Notes: a model not told the origin generated them from the sequence alone. A stretch of 64,000 nucleotides of DNA from Maribellus sediminis (GCF_011799805.1 NZ_WXUB01000002.1:310001-374000), one strand, 5' to 3'. Positions 46,083 through 55,010 are shown, counted from the first letter of the stretch. Numbers and translations: made by a program.

Positions 46083-47066
46083 ATGAACCAAATTGTCAAT
46101 TATACCCTAAAAATCTTGCGTAAAATATATGGTAAACTCTTTAAGACACAAGCTTTGTCTAAACCAAAATGCGTAGAAGATCCAGAAAAGGTCTCTCAAA
46201 TAATTTATAACAAGCTCATAGGCAATAAACCATGCATGATTGCTCGTTTCGGTGGTTTTGAGCTAAGCACTGTCGTGAATTATTTGAATGTAAAACAAAC
46301 AGATAGAAATTATTTGAAATATATCCAAGGCAAAAAAGAACAGTGGTGGTGGAATAATAAATTGTTGAACCATATGCAAAATAACGCAGGCTTTTTCCCA
46401 CCCACCCAACGTAAAATTGAACAGTTCTGTGAACTAATGCTGGACGATATGAAAGAGGTGGATATATTGGGAAGTTGGTTATCTAATGAAAGGTATTTTG
46501 AAGAAAGTACAAAAGCGGCAAAAAAAGTTAAGCTGGTTTTACTTGAGCCTTACACTGCTGTTCTCCCGTGGAGTAGATGTCTGAAAGGGAAAAAAGTACT
46601 TGTTGTTCATCCTTTTGCTGAACTAATCGAAAAGCAGTATAAAAACAGAAATTTACTTTTTACCAATTCTGATGTTTTGCCAGAATTCCAGTTACAAACA
46701 ATTAAAGCTGTTCAAAGCATGGGGGGGGTCAACCAGGAATTTAAAGATTGGTTTGAAGCACTGGAGTATATGAAAGATGAAATTGACAAAAGAGAGTACG
46801 ATATTTGTCTAATTGGAGCTGGGGCTTATGGTTTTTCTTTGGCCGCACACGTTAAAAGAAACGGGAAAAAAGCCATTCATTTAGGTGGGGCTTTACAACT
46901 ATTATTTGGGATAAAAGGAAATAGATGGGAAGCTAAAGATTATGCGGTAAAATGGGAATTACCAAAAGACACTTATCTTACATTATTTAATGAACACTGG
47001 GTAAAACCAACTGGAAAATTAAAGCCAAAAGCAGCCAGTAAAGTAGAAAACGCCTGTTATTGGTAA
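46083..47066 (+). CDS. Putative GT-D-type glycosyltransferase
   Basis: 327 residues, starting directly after the previous stop codon. The CMIARFGGFELSTVVNY block (near residue 51) resembles the R-(Y/F)-G-x-x-E-L motif at the start of GT-D fold transferases (DUF1792 group), and DICLIGAGAYGFSLAAHVKRNGKKAIHLGGALQLLFG near the C-terminus is the other hallmark, a glycine-rich nucleotide-binding turn. Family call is by motif only; the product sugar is unknown. Confidence 0.6.
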   Translation: MNQIVNYTLKILRKIYGKLFKTQALSKPKCVEDPEKVSQIIYNKLIGNKPCMIARFGGFELSTVVNYLNVKQTDRNYLKYIQGKKEQWWWNNKLLNHMQNNAGFFPPTQRKIEQFCELMLDDMKEVDILGSWLSNERYFEESTKAAKKVKLVLLEPYTAVLPWSRCLKGKKVLVVHPFAELIEKQYKNRNLLFTNSDVLPEFQLQTIKAVQSMGGVNQEFKDWFEALEYMKDEIDKREYDICLIGAGAYGFSLAAHVKRNGKKAIHLGGALQLLFGIKGNRWEAKDYAVKWELPKDTYLTLFNEHWVKPTGKLKPKAASKVENACYW

Positions 47067-47103
47067 TCAATAATCAAAAGAGAGATTTTACAGACCCTGA
47101 TTT

Positions 47104-48339
47104 ATGAAGATAAGTAAGATTATACCATATTTAATTATTACCATCACATTGCCTTCTATTGCTCAATGGTTAAATTTCGACACCAATAAGCTTACTGCAG
47201 TGTGGTGGACGTTGTATTTTTTTATCATTTTAATTTTTATAAAAGGAAGAAAGGTCTATTCCAGAGGTCAGGCTTTGCCACGAGAAATTCGCTTATTCAT
47301 TTATGTTGTTTTAGCAGAAGCTATATACGGAATCTTTATATCTAAGGGATATTGGGACTTTAAAACGCTTATAGGAAATTTATTTACATATCTGTTACCC
47401 CTGTCTTTTTTTGTTTTCTCGAATCCAAAAATTCTAGCTAATACAATTCATAAATGGTTTCGTTATGCTTTAATTGCTTTTTTTCTCTTCATTCCTATTA
47501 TGCAACCTGAAGCTCCTGCAAAATACCTGATACCCATTATGTTTGTAGTGTTATTTTTAAAAGCAATACCTGCAAGAAACAAACTAATTGTTTTGCTATT
47601 CTTCTCTTTTATTTTTATATATGGATCTTTGGGAGCAAGAGCCTCGGTTATAAAATATTCCATCGCTCTATTAATGGGTATAAGTTTTTACACCGGTATT
47701 TATAAAAGAGTAAGTTTGCTAAAAATCACACATTTTTTAATGATGCTTGTTCCCTTTCTATTTTTAATTTATGCGTCTTTGAACATTTTTAACATATTTA
47801 AATTAGGTGATTATATCTCTGGCATTTCTGATCTGGAAGTGAAAAATTCTTATAATACCAGTAAAACAGAAAAATTGGGCTCCGATACCCGTACTTTTAT
47901 TTATGTTGAAGCTTTTTCAAGTGCTATTAAAAACAATTATATAATACAAGGACATTCATTAGCCAGAGGCTACGAATCTGTATCTTTTGCTGATACTGAT
48001 TTTTATAACAGAGGAGAACGTTACGATTCTGAAGTCTCTATTATCAATATTTTCACACATATGGGAATAATTGGGGTTTTTCTCTATTTCCTTATTTTCT
48101 TTTCAGCAAGCAATAAAGCTATTAACAAGTCGAATAATAGTTATATGAAAATGCTGGGAATTTATGTAAGTTTTAGGTGGGTGTTTGCCTGGGTTGAAGA
48201 TTTTAGCCGCTTTGACTTAAACTATCTTTTCCTTTGGATAATGATTGGAATGTGTTTCTCAATTTCATTCAGGCAAATGACAGATCATGAATTTGAACAG
48301 TGGGTAAAAAGTTTGTTTGGCATAAAGAAGTTAGTATAA
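47104..48339 (+). CDS. Wzy-like polysaccharide polymerase / O-antigen ligase-family membrane protein
   Basis: 411 residues, about ten to twelve membrane segments with a large periplasmic loop (about 240-310: GDYISGISDLEVKNSYNTSKTEKLGSDTRT... GHSLARGYES) typical of Wzy/WaaL. As usual for this class the sequence is AT-rich and poorly conserved. It joins repeat units after flipping. Codon use is AT-richer than the core genes, fitting horizontal acquisition. Confidence 0.8.
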   Translation: MKISKIIPYLIITITLPSIAQWLNFDTNKLTAVWWTLYFFIILIFIKGRKVYSRGQALPREIRLFIYVVLAEAIYGIFISKGYWDFKTLIGNLFTYLLPLSFFVFSNPKILANTIHKWFRYALIAFFLFIPIMQPEAPAKYLIPIMFVVLFLKAIPARNKLIVLLFFSFIFIYGSLGARASVIKYSIALLMGISFYTGIYKRVSLLKITHFLMMLVPFLFLIYASLNIFNIFKLGDYISGISDLEVKNSYNTSKTEKLGSDTRTFIYVEAFSSAIKNNYIIQGHSLARGYESVSFADTDFYNRGERYDSEVSIINIFTHMGIIGVFLYFLIFFSASNKAINKSNNSYMKMLGIYVSFRWVFAWVEDFSRFDLNYLFLWIMIGMCFSISFRQMTDHEFEQWVKSLFGIKKLV

Positions 48340-48340
48340 A

Positions 48341-49174
48341 ATGAAATCCATAGCAGTCCTTCTAACTGTTTTTAATCGTAAGGAAAATACCTTAAATTGT
48401 TTGCATCATTTGTTGGAACAAAATTTGCCTAGAGGCTATATTCTTGATGTTTATCTCGTAAATGATGGTTGCACCGATGGTACTCCAGATGCTGTAAAAG
48501 AGCAATTTCCGGATGTTCACATCATTGAAGGCAACGGCAACTTATTTTGGAACAGAGGTATGCATTTGGCTTGGCAAACCGCAGCAGAAGTCACAGACTA
48601 TGATTTCTATTTATGGCTAAATGATGATACAATTCTTTTTCCCAACGCTATGACTACTTTACTAGAAAGCTCGGCTGAAAAACAACATAATTCCATCATT
48701 GTTGGAACGACTTCCGCTATAAAAAACACAGAACATATAACCTATGGGGGACGTCGATTAAAAAAAGGATTATTACATCCAAATAAAGAAATACAATCGT
48801 GTGATTATTTCAATGGCAATATTGTACTAATTCCACAATCGGTTTATCAAAAAGTCGGTACAAACGACCCTATGTTTAAACATGCTTTAGGAGATTTTGA
48901 TTACGGGCTTCGTGCCAGAAAAATGGGAGTACAATCTTTTATTGCACCAGGTATTCTAGGTCATTGCAATGAGCACGAATGCTTATCAACCTGGTGTAAT
49001 CCGGATAAATCATTTAAGCAGCGTTGGAAGGTTTTTCGTTCCCCTTTAGGACAAAATCCTGAAGAGTATTTTTTATATGAAAAACGTCATAATGGACTTC
49101 TTATGGCTTGCTTTCACTATTTAACTAATCACTTAAGAGTAATTTGTCCTTGGCTATGGAAATTGAAGAACTAA
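48341..49174 (+). CDS. Family 2 glycosyltransferase (rhamnosyltransferase-like)
   Basis: 277 residues starting 1 bp after the polymerase stop codon. GT-A fold: LLTVFNRKENTLNCL, VYLVNDGCTDGT (nucleotide-binding Asp), GNGNLFWNRGM and YDFYLWLNDDT (DxD-like metal site near residue 90), then FNGNIVLIP and a DFDYGLRAR acceptor-side motif. The GNLFWNRG and LWLNDD pattern is common in Bacteroidota rhamnosyl- or related transferases. Confidence 0.87.
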   Translation: MKSIAVLLTVFNRKENTLNCLHHLLEQNLPRGYILDVYLVNDGCTDGTPDAVKEQFPDVHIIEGNGNLFWNRGMHLAWQTAAEVTDYDFYLWLNDDTILFPNAMTTLLESSAEKQHNSIIVGTTSAIKNTEHITYGGRRLKKGLLHPNKEIQSCDYFNGNIVLIPQSVYQKVGTNDPMFKHALGDFDYGLRARKMGVQSFIAPGILGHCNEHECLSTWCNPDKSFKQRWKVFRSPLGQNPEEYFLYEKRHNGLLMACFHYLTNHLRVICPWLWKLKN

Positions 49175-49191
49175 ATTTAAAAATTTAAACA

Positions 49192-50310
49192 GTGAAAAAA
49201 CTACTTGCTTTCCATCCTACAATAGCCCCTTATCGAATAGATTTATTTAATAACCTAAATAAAAGATTTGATGCAAACTTTTATTTCTACTCAAAAAATC
49301 TTATATCTCAGAAATTTGATCAGTCAAAAATTATTAAACAATTAGACTTCAATCCAAAATTTTTAACAAATGGATTTATCTTAAAGATTAAAAATAAGAT
49401 CAGGATAATTCGATTTGGTCAAATAATTCAAATAATTAAACATAAACCCGAAATAGTAATTTGTATTGAATATCATCCTTTAACTGTCATTTCAATATTA
49501 TTTATCCGATTGTTTACACCGAAAATAAAAGTTTATACAATCTGTGATGATAGTTATGAAATAGTGAATAATGTAGGATTATTACGAAAAATTGCGAGAT
49601 ATGTCAGTCTAAAATATATTGATGGTTTGATTCTGGGAAATGAAGAAACAGAAAAATGGTATAATAATAATTTTAGAGAAGTAAATACAATAACATTTCC
49701 CATAATTCAAGACGAAAATCGATTATATAAAATTTTAAAAGATTCCAATACTTACTTGCAAAAATATATTTCGGAGTATAAACTTGAGGACAAGGTTGTT
49801 TTATTGTATGTAGGAAGATTAGCCCCCGAAAAGAATCTTTATTTCCTGATAGAAGTCTTTTCATATTACGCGAAAAACAAACCAAATGTTGTTCTAATTA
49901 TTGTTGGTGAAGGAACTGAGAAAGAATCACTAATCAGATTCGCTCACAATCAAGGGATTCATGAAAAAATAATATTTGCAGGTCGTTTCGAGCATACAGA
50001 ACTTTATGCTTGGTATTTAGTTGCTGATTGTTTTGTTTTGCCAAGCACCTATGAACCATTCGGTGCAGTTGTAAATGAAGCACTAATTGCTGGAATTCCT
50101 GTTTTATGCACCAGATCAGCAGGTGCTTCAGTTCTAATTAATTCAAAGAACGGAGCAACTTTCGATCCGCATAATAAAAAAGAGTTAGAAAAGTTACTCG
50201 CTGAATTTCTTATAAAAAAAAGTACAAAGAGGAACTCAATTAGCGATTCAAGAATGCCATATACATTTAAAGACCGAATGGATGGACTAATCAAATTTCT
50301 TAATTTATAG
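49192..50310 (+). CDS. Family 4 glycosyltransferase
   Basis: 372 residues from a GTG start. GT-B fold: N-terminal acceptor domain beginning KLLAFHPTIAPYRIDLFNNL, and a C-terminal donor domain with YVGRLAPEKNLYFLIEVF, IVGEGTEKESL, FAGRF and the E-x7-E block YEPFGAVVNEALIAGIPVLC. It transfers a sugar with retention. Strongly AT-rich like its neighbours. Confidence 0.9.
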   Translation: MKKLLAFHPTIAPYRIDLFNNLNKRFDANFYFYSKNLISQKFDQSKIIKQLDFNPKFLTNGFILKIKNKIRIIRFGQIIQIIKHKPEIVICIEYHPLTVISILFIRLFTPKIKVYTICDDSYEIVNNVGLLRKIARYVSLKYIDGLILGNEETEKWYNNNFREVNTITFPIIQDENRLYKILKDSNTYLQKYISEYKLEDKVVLLYVGRLAPEKNLYFLIEVFSYYAKNKPNVVLIIVGEGTEKESLIRFAHNQGIHEKIIFAGRFEHTELYAWYLVADCFVLPSTYEPFGAVVNEALIAGIPVLCTRSAGASVLINSKNGATFDPHNKKELEKLLAEFLIKKSTKRNSISDSRMPYTFKDRMDGLIKFLNL

Positions 50311-50329
50311 TACTATAATATTTCCCAAA

Positions 50330-51193
50330 ATGAATACTTCGATAGATAAATTTAAAAGAATTGTATTAACAGTCTTACGAAGAATAACCAATGATTTTTT
50401 ATACTATAAAATTCGTTTTCTAATTAAATATAGAAAAAAGCTAAATTTTAATAAGCCGGAAACTTTCAATGAAAAAATTAACTGGCTTAAGCTTTATGAT
50501 AGAAAAGCTATTTATACCAATTTAGTTGACAAATATGCTGTTCGTGAATATGTTAAAAATAAAATAGGCAAAGAATATTTGATTGAACTAATTGGAATAT
50601 TTAAGGATGCAGATGAAATTAATTTTGATTTATTGCCAGATAAATTTGTTCTGAAGGCAACACACGGATCAGGGTGGGTTTTGGTGTGCAATGATAAGTC
50701 ATCATTAAATATTAAACTTACGAAAAAAAGAATGAAACATTGGTTAAACAACAACTTTTATAGTCTCTGGGGAGAGTGGCCCTATAAAAATGTTCCACCT
50801 GCAATCATTTGTGAAAAAAATATATCTAAAGAGAATAAGGCTTTATTGGACTATAAATTTTATTGTTTCAATGGTAATCCAAAATTTATTCATGTTGACT
50901 TTGACAGGTTTGAAAACCATACTAGAAATTTTTATGATCTAAATTGGAATAGACTTCCCTATCAACATTGTTATCCTAATAATGATCAAGATGCTCTAAA
51001 ACCAGTTAAGATTAATGAAATGATCTCTATCGCAAGTAAACTTTCTACTAATTTCAAGTTTGTTCGTGTCGATTTATACGAAGTTGATGAGAAAATATAT
51101 TTTGGAGAATTAACATTTTATCCTGATAACGGATTTGGACAATTTTCTCACTATAAACATGATTTAGAAATAGGAAATCTATTAGAACTATGA
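50330..51193 (+). CDS. TupA-like ATP-grasp-related glycan enzyme
   Basis: 287 residues. LNFNKPETFNEKINWLKLYDR and DKYAVREYVKNKIG mark the TupA-like family, distantly related to ATP-grasp enzymes. LKATHGSGWVLVC and a C-terminal VRVDLYEVDEKIYFGELTFYPDNGF give the nucleotide- and metal-site regions. Such proteins are known from teichuronopeptide and O-antigen loci, where they may add amino acids or sugars. Stop codon overlaps the next start (51,190) by 4 bp. Confidence 0.85.
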   Translation: MNTSIDKFKRIVLTVLRRITNDFLYYKIRFLIKYRKKLNFNKPETFNEKINWLKLYDRKAIYTNLVDKYAVREYVKNKIGKEYLIELIGIFKDADEINFDLLPDKFVLKATHGSGWVLVCNDKSSLNIKLTKKRMKHWLNNNFYSLWGEWPYKNVPPAIICEKNISKENKALLDYKFYCFNGNPKFIHVDFDRFENHTRNFYDLNWNRLPYQHCYPNNDQDALKPVKINEMISIASKLSTNFKFVRVDLYEVDEKIYFGELTFYPDNGFGQFSHYKHDLEIGNLLEL

Positions 51194-52365
51194 GGATCTT
51201 ATTTGTCCATAATAATTACAAAAATGATAATAGCGGTGAGGAATACGCAGTGAAAAGTCTTGCAAAAATACTCGACACTAATGGATACAGTATTGATTGG
51301 TACAGGCGGAGTTCGTCTGAAGTGACGAAATCAACATTCGTTAAAATCCTAGCGTTTTTCACAGGCATATGGAATCCTGCTTCAGTTAGAAAAATCAGAA
51401 AGAAACTAAACGCGTTCAAGCCGGATGTGGTTCAGATACAAAATTTATATCCTCTAATTTCACCAGCAATAATCAAAGCCATAAAAAAAGAAGGTATCCC
51501 CATTGTAATGCGTTGCCCAAACTACCGCTTGTTTTGTCCCAATGGACTTCATTTGGATAGAAATGGTAAAGTCTGTGAAAAATGCCTTTCAATTGGTCGT
51601 GAAATCCATTGTGTATTAAAAAATTGTGAGATTAATATTTTTAAGAGTTCTGGGTATGCATTAAGAAATTTTTTTGCTAGAAAATCCTGGGGTATTTTGA
51701 AGAACATTGATAATTATATTGTTCAAACGGAATTTCAAAAGCAAAAATTTATTAAAAATGGGATACCTTCAGAAAAAATAAGTATAGTGCCGGGGTTAAC
51801 ACCTAAAATTTCAGAATGGACAAATATTCAAAGCAAAAATATAGTTACTTACGTTGGACGAATCAGTTTCGAGAAAGGAATTATTGAGTTTTTAAAAGCG
51901 GCTGAAAAATTGCCTGAAATTTCTTTCGCAATAGCTGGTAGTGTTGATCAATCTTTACAACATTTGATTACACAATCTCCTTTAAATGTAAAATGGCTTG
52001 GTTTTGTCGAAGGAGAACGATTAGACGACTTATATCAATCGTCTCGAATTATTGTTGTTCCCGGAAAATGGTATGAAGGTTTTCCAAACGTCATTACAAG
52101 GGCAATGCAACACGGAAAACCCGTGATTACAAGCAATCTTGGTGCAATGGCATCCATTATTGAACATGGAAAAAATGGAATGCTTGTAGAACCGGGAAAT
52201 ATAGATGATTTGGTGGAGACCATTAAATTACTGCACAATAATCCTAGGTATTGCAACCTTCTAGGTAGCAATGGAAAAGATAAAGCGAACAGTGAATATT
52301 CTGAAAAAGAGATATACAATAGATTGGTAAGTATTTACAAAAAAGTAGTTGAAGACAAATGTTAA
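51190..52365 (+). CDS. Family 4 glycosyltransferase
   Basis: 391 residues. GT-B fold: N-terminal FVHNNYKNDNSGEEYAVKSL, a Cys-rich segment in the middle of the N-domain (MRCPNYRLFCPNGLH, CEKCLSIGREIHCVLKNC) and a donor domain with TYVGRISFEKGIIEFLKAA and EGFPNVITRAMQHGKPVI (E-x7-E-type site). The CPNGLH...C-x2-C pattern is shared by many GT4 enzymes of EPS loci. Overlaps wecG by 7 bp. Confidence 0.9.
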   Translation: MRILFVHNNYKNDNSGEEYAVKSLAKILDTNGYSIDWYRRSSSEVTKSTFVKILAFFTGIWNPASVRKIRKKLNAFKPDVVQIQNLYPLISPAIIKAIKKEGIPIVMRCPNYRLFCPNGLHLDRNGKVCEKCLSIGREIHCVLKNCEINIFKSSGYALRNFFARKSWGILKNIDNYIVQTEFQKQKFIKNGIPSEKISIVPGLTPKISEWTNIQSKNIVTYVGRISFEKGIIEFLKAAEKLPEISFAIAGSVDQSLQHLITQSPLNVKWLGFVEGERLDDLYQSSRIIVVPGKWYEGFPNVITRAMQHGKPVITSNLGAMASIIEHGKNGMLVEPGNIDDLVETIKLLHNNPRYCNLLGSNGKDKANSEYSEKEIYNRLVSIYKKVVEDKC

Positions 52366-53108
52366 AAGACTATAAGCTTTTTGAAAATCAGCTAAAAAGC
52401 TTGTCTTCGAAGAAGACTTTGATTTCCACTATTAACGCTCACTCCTACAATACAGCGCTGGCGGATAATGAATTTTCAACAGCCCTGCAAAACAGCGATG
52501 TGTTAATACCCGATGGCATCAGTGTGGTTTGGGCCATTCGCCGGTTGACCGGGCAAAAGTTGAAGAAAATTGCCGGGGCGGATCTGTTTTTTTATGAGAT
52601 GGAAAGGCTAGCCACAAGCCACAAGCCACAAGCCGCAAGACCAGGAAGAGTGTTCTTCTTGGGGAGTACGGAGGAAACGCTGGAGAAGATTAAAACAAGG
52701 GCAGCCAAAGAATACCCCAATGTAGAAGTGGGGGCTTATTCCCCACCCTACAAACCTGAATTTTCGGAGGAAGATAACAAGGCCATGATTGAGGCCGTAA
52801 ACACCTTTCAACCCGATGTGCTTTTTGTAGGTATGACCGCTCCTAAGCAGGAAAAATGGGCCTACCACCATTTCCAGCAACTGGAAGTCGGCCATGTTTG
52901 CTGCATCGGTGCTGTATTCGATTTCTATGCCGGCACCGTTAAACGTGCCCCGCAATGGATGATCAAGCTCGGGCTGGAATGGTTCTACCGCCTGGTAAAA
53001 GAACCCAAACGTATGTGGCGCCGCTACCTTGTTGGCAATACAAAGTTTATTTACTACGTGGTAAGAGAGAAATTGTGCGGGAAGAAAAGAATATCGAATG
53101 TCGATTGA
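52359..53108 (+). CDS. WecG/TagA/CpsF-family glycosyltransferase with repeat-derived insertion
   Basis: 249 residues. STINAHSYNTALADNEF, LIPDGISVVWAIR, KKIAGADLFFYEM, RVFFLGSTEETLEKI and the catalytic VGMTAPKQEKWAYHH are in the order of the GT26 family, which adds a ManNAcA/ManNAc-like or related sugar to lipid-linked intermediates. Residues ~85-94 (ATSHKPQAAR) are encoded by four near-tandem 7-bp words (GCCACAA x3 and GCCGCAA, 52,611-52,638) identical to words in the intergenic arrays, and lie where relatives go directly from the LLE-type helix to the VFFLG strand. The gene's 5' end is AT-rich, the rest GC-richer. Confidence 0.9.
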   Translation: MLKDYKLFENQLKSLSSKKTLISTINAHSYNTALADNEFSTALQNSDVLIPDGISVVWAIRRLTGQKLKKIAGADLFFYEMERLATSHKPQAARPGRVFFLGSTEETLEKIKTRAAKEYPNVEVGAYSPPYKPEFSEEDNKAMIEAVNTFQPDVLFVGMTAPKQEKWAYHHFQQLEVGHVCCIGAVFDFYAGTVKRAPQWMIKLGLEWFYRLVKEPKRMWRRYLVGNTKFIYYVVREKLCGKKRISNVD

Positions 53109-53656
53109 TCCCGCCCGGATGACTCCAGTCGGACGGGGATTAACCCCGCCTGAACGAACGGGCAGGCATTTACGATTACAGATCTGAACTTTGAATACTG
53201 AACACTTACTCAGTCACTCAGTCACTCAGTCACTCAATCCTTCAATCCTTCAATCCTTCAGCCGCGAGCTGCGAGTAAAAGATTCCGTCGGACTCCGTCA
53301 TCCGTCAACTGACGGAAGAGGGATCTGTGGAGAGCCTTGTACTGTGAGCTTCCGGCTTTAAACATAAACGACATTATTCACTTTTAAATTATCTTAATCA
53401 ACTCTGTATCAACCCTATTTAAATTGATTCTTTCTTCAGGATTTTTTAACTTGAGTTTCGAAACAAGCAAAAAACACCAAGGCATGTTCCCAAACATGAC
53501 TGCTTAAATAGAAGAAAGTTGAAAGAATAAGAAGTTGAGCACTTGCTCAGCTTTTAACAGGTATAAAAAAACCGGCAAGTAGTGCGATACCTGCCGGCAG
53601 AGTTAATAAACGTCCCGTAAGGGACACATTTAAGAACATTTTAAAAATAATGAATT
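53109..53656. repeat. 548-bp gap with D array, TCCGTC/C-like hairpin and REP-like hairpins
   Basis: No gene. D-type words CTCAGTCA and ATCCTTCA (about 53,205-53,265), a TTCCGTCGGACTCCGTCATC...GAGGGATCT hairpin segment (53,280-53,328), an unassigned AT-rich stretch, then three hairpins upstream of the orphan gene: TTGAGC/GCTCAG (about 53,535-53,551), CCGGCA...TGCCGG (53,572-53,598) and GTCCC-GTAA-GGGAC (53,612-53,625). Confidence 0.65.
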
Positions 53657-54403
53657 ATGTCGAATCTAGACGATTACAATGCAAAATTGTCGGAGATCAA
53701 CGCCCTCACCGAGGAGGAAACGATGGAGCCTACCGAACCGGTTGCCGGTTACCTCCAGGGAGTTGAGAACCTGTATCACTGGGCATTGGACGATGCCCCA
53801 CAACTGAATGTAGTTGGAATCAGTAACGAAAGCATCAGTGAACTACCTGTTTATGCAGGAGCCTGCCGCGAAGCCCAGTCGATCTGGAACAAAAATTTCC
53901 GTTCCCAGAAGGAAGCTCAAAAGCAATGGAACGAACTTTCGCCCGCTGCCTACCAACTGCGCGATGACCTCTTAGCTACCATGCGTTATGCCTACCGCCT
54001 TGATCCCGCACTGCTTAACCGGGTACGTGCCATTTCCGAAGGTTACGGCCACGCGGATATGATCCAGGATTTGAACGACCTGGCTGTTTTGGGCAAGGAG
54101 AATCCCGGGCTGCTGGAAGCCATAGGAGAAGACCTCTCGCGTTTGGATACAGCTGCCACCACAGCCGATGAAATGGCCGATCTGCTTGCAGAGGCCAATG
54201 GTGATAAAGCGGAACAAAACGATTCGAAAGTGATCCGCGATAAAGCCTTTACACTACTTAAAATACATGCCGATGCGATCAGGGAAGCGGGTAAATTTGT
54301 TTTCCGAAACGATTCTGCCCGTTACCGCGGATATACAAATACTTACTGGCAGAAACGCAAAAGAAGCAGTTCTGCCACCACGGTCAGCGAGGAAGCCGAA
54401 TAG
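53657..54403 (+). CDS. Orphan helical protein of unknown function
   Basis: 248 residues, no signal peptide or membrane segment. Predicted almost entirely helical, acidic in the N-terminal 40 and with a Lys/Arg/Ser-rich end (WQKRKRSSSATTVSEEAE). Two aromatic blocks stand out: QGVENLYHWAL and RYRGYTNTYW. I do not recognise the family. It is alone between two repeat regions, has a hairpin-rich leader and is followed by a GC-rich 42-bp tandem repeat. Codon use is GC-richer than the transferase cassette. Confidence 0.7.
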   Translation: MSNLDDYNAKLSEINALTEEETMEPTEPVAGYLQGVENLYHWALDDAPQLNVVGISNESISELPVYAGACREAQSIWNKNFRSQKEAQKQWNELSPAAYQLRDDLLATMRYAYRLDPALLNRVRAISEGYGHADMIQDLNDLAVLGKENPGLLEAIGEDLSRLDTAATTADEMADLLAEANGDKAEQNDSKVIRDKAFTLLKIHADAIREAGKFVFRNDSARYRGYTNTYWQKRKRSSSATTVSEEAE

Positions 54404-54498
54404 ACGGTCCTGCAATAGGAGGAGGGCGCCCTGTAGTGCCGCTCCCCTTTCCTGTCACTAAAAAAGCCGCCCTGCCGCATCAACAGCTTTCCCTGCCC

Positions 54499-54665
54499 GG
54501 CAGGGCGACTCACCGGGCTCCCCGGGCCGCCCGTCCAGGTGACAGGGCGGGTCACCAAGCCCCCCGGATCAGCTCACAAGCTGGCAGGACGCCTTACAAA
54601 GCAGCAGGGAGCTTCATTTACCTCGCAGGGCGGGTAACAAAGCCGCAGGGCGATGAATAACAGGA
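54499..54665. repeat. GC-rich 42-bp tandem repeat, four units
   Basis: Units begin at 54,499, 54,541, 54,583 and 54,624 (42, 42, 41 and 42 bp). Each begins (G/C)(G/A)CAGG(G/A)CG and continues (C/G)T(C/A/T)ACxxxGC. Divergence between units is high. A fifth, decayed unit containing AAAGCCGCCCTGCCG lies just upstream (about 54,455-54,498), and its GCCGCCCTGCC can pair with GGCAGGGCG of unit 1. Confidence 0.75.
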
Positions 54666-54692
54666 TTTTAGGACAATTACAACAAATAATCT

Positions 54693-54744
54693 CCTCTGCA
54701 CCTCGTTTGTAACGAGGGGTCGGTAACAGGTCGTTTGTAACGAC
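54693..54744. repeat. R1 element copy 1 (double hairpin)
   Basis: CCTCGTT-TGT-AACGAGG followed by GTCGTT-TGT-AACGAC; 52 bp. Other copies: 54,804-54,855; 55,037-55,088; 55,148-55,199; 58,314-58,364; 58,602-58,653. All are followed by AAAAACAGCAAC(A/T)AT. Confidence 0.9.
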
Positions 54745-54785
54745 AAAAACAGCAACAATAAAAAATCAATTCACGATAACACTGA

Positions 54786-54851
54786 ATGTCGGTAAACGCT
54801 TTTCCTCTGCCCCTCGGTTGTAACGAGGGGTTGGTAACAGGTCGTTTGTAA
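54786..54851 (+). other. Upstream short ORF, copy of the wzi start (22 codons)
   Basis: ATG at 54,786 repeats the first six wzi codons (MSVNAF), then continues into R1 sequence and stops at 54,851, giving a 21-residue peptide. It follows its R1 element by 93 bp, as the true wzi start does. Confidence 0.6.
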
Positions 54852-54855
54852 CGAC
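54804..54855. repeat. R1 element copy 2
   Basis: Starts the composite repeat that continues through a TTTGCGG-C/A-CAAAC-type spacer into R2 copy 1. The first hairpin has one base change (CTCGGTTG). Confidence 0.9.
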
Positions 54856-54926
54856 AAAAACAGCAACAATATAAAAACCAATAACTTTGCGGCACAAACA
54901 ACCAGGCATCATTGATCACGGACATA

Positions 54927-55010
54927 GCGTGCGCCTGTTTTATTCGCTAACGCTCATTAACCCCGGCATGAATGCCGGGGCTACCAAAATATAACCCCTA
55001 CGGGGTTTTG
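54927..55010. repeat. R2 element copy 1 (REP-like double hairpin)
   Basis: 84 bp: GCGTGCGCC, TTCGCTAACGCTCATTAA, hairpin CCCCGGCATGAATGCCGGGG, CTACC, then ACCCC-TAC-GGGGT and TTTTG. Near-identical copies at 58,435-58,518 and 58,724-58,807; a variant with a different stem at 60,590-60,655. The layout is that of REP/BIME elements mobilised by RAYT transposases, though no such gene is in the window. Confidence 0.85.
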
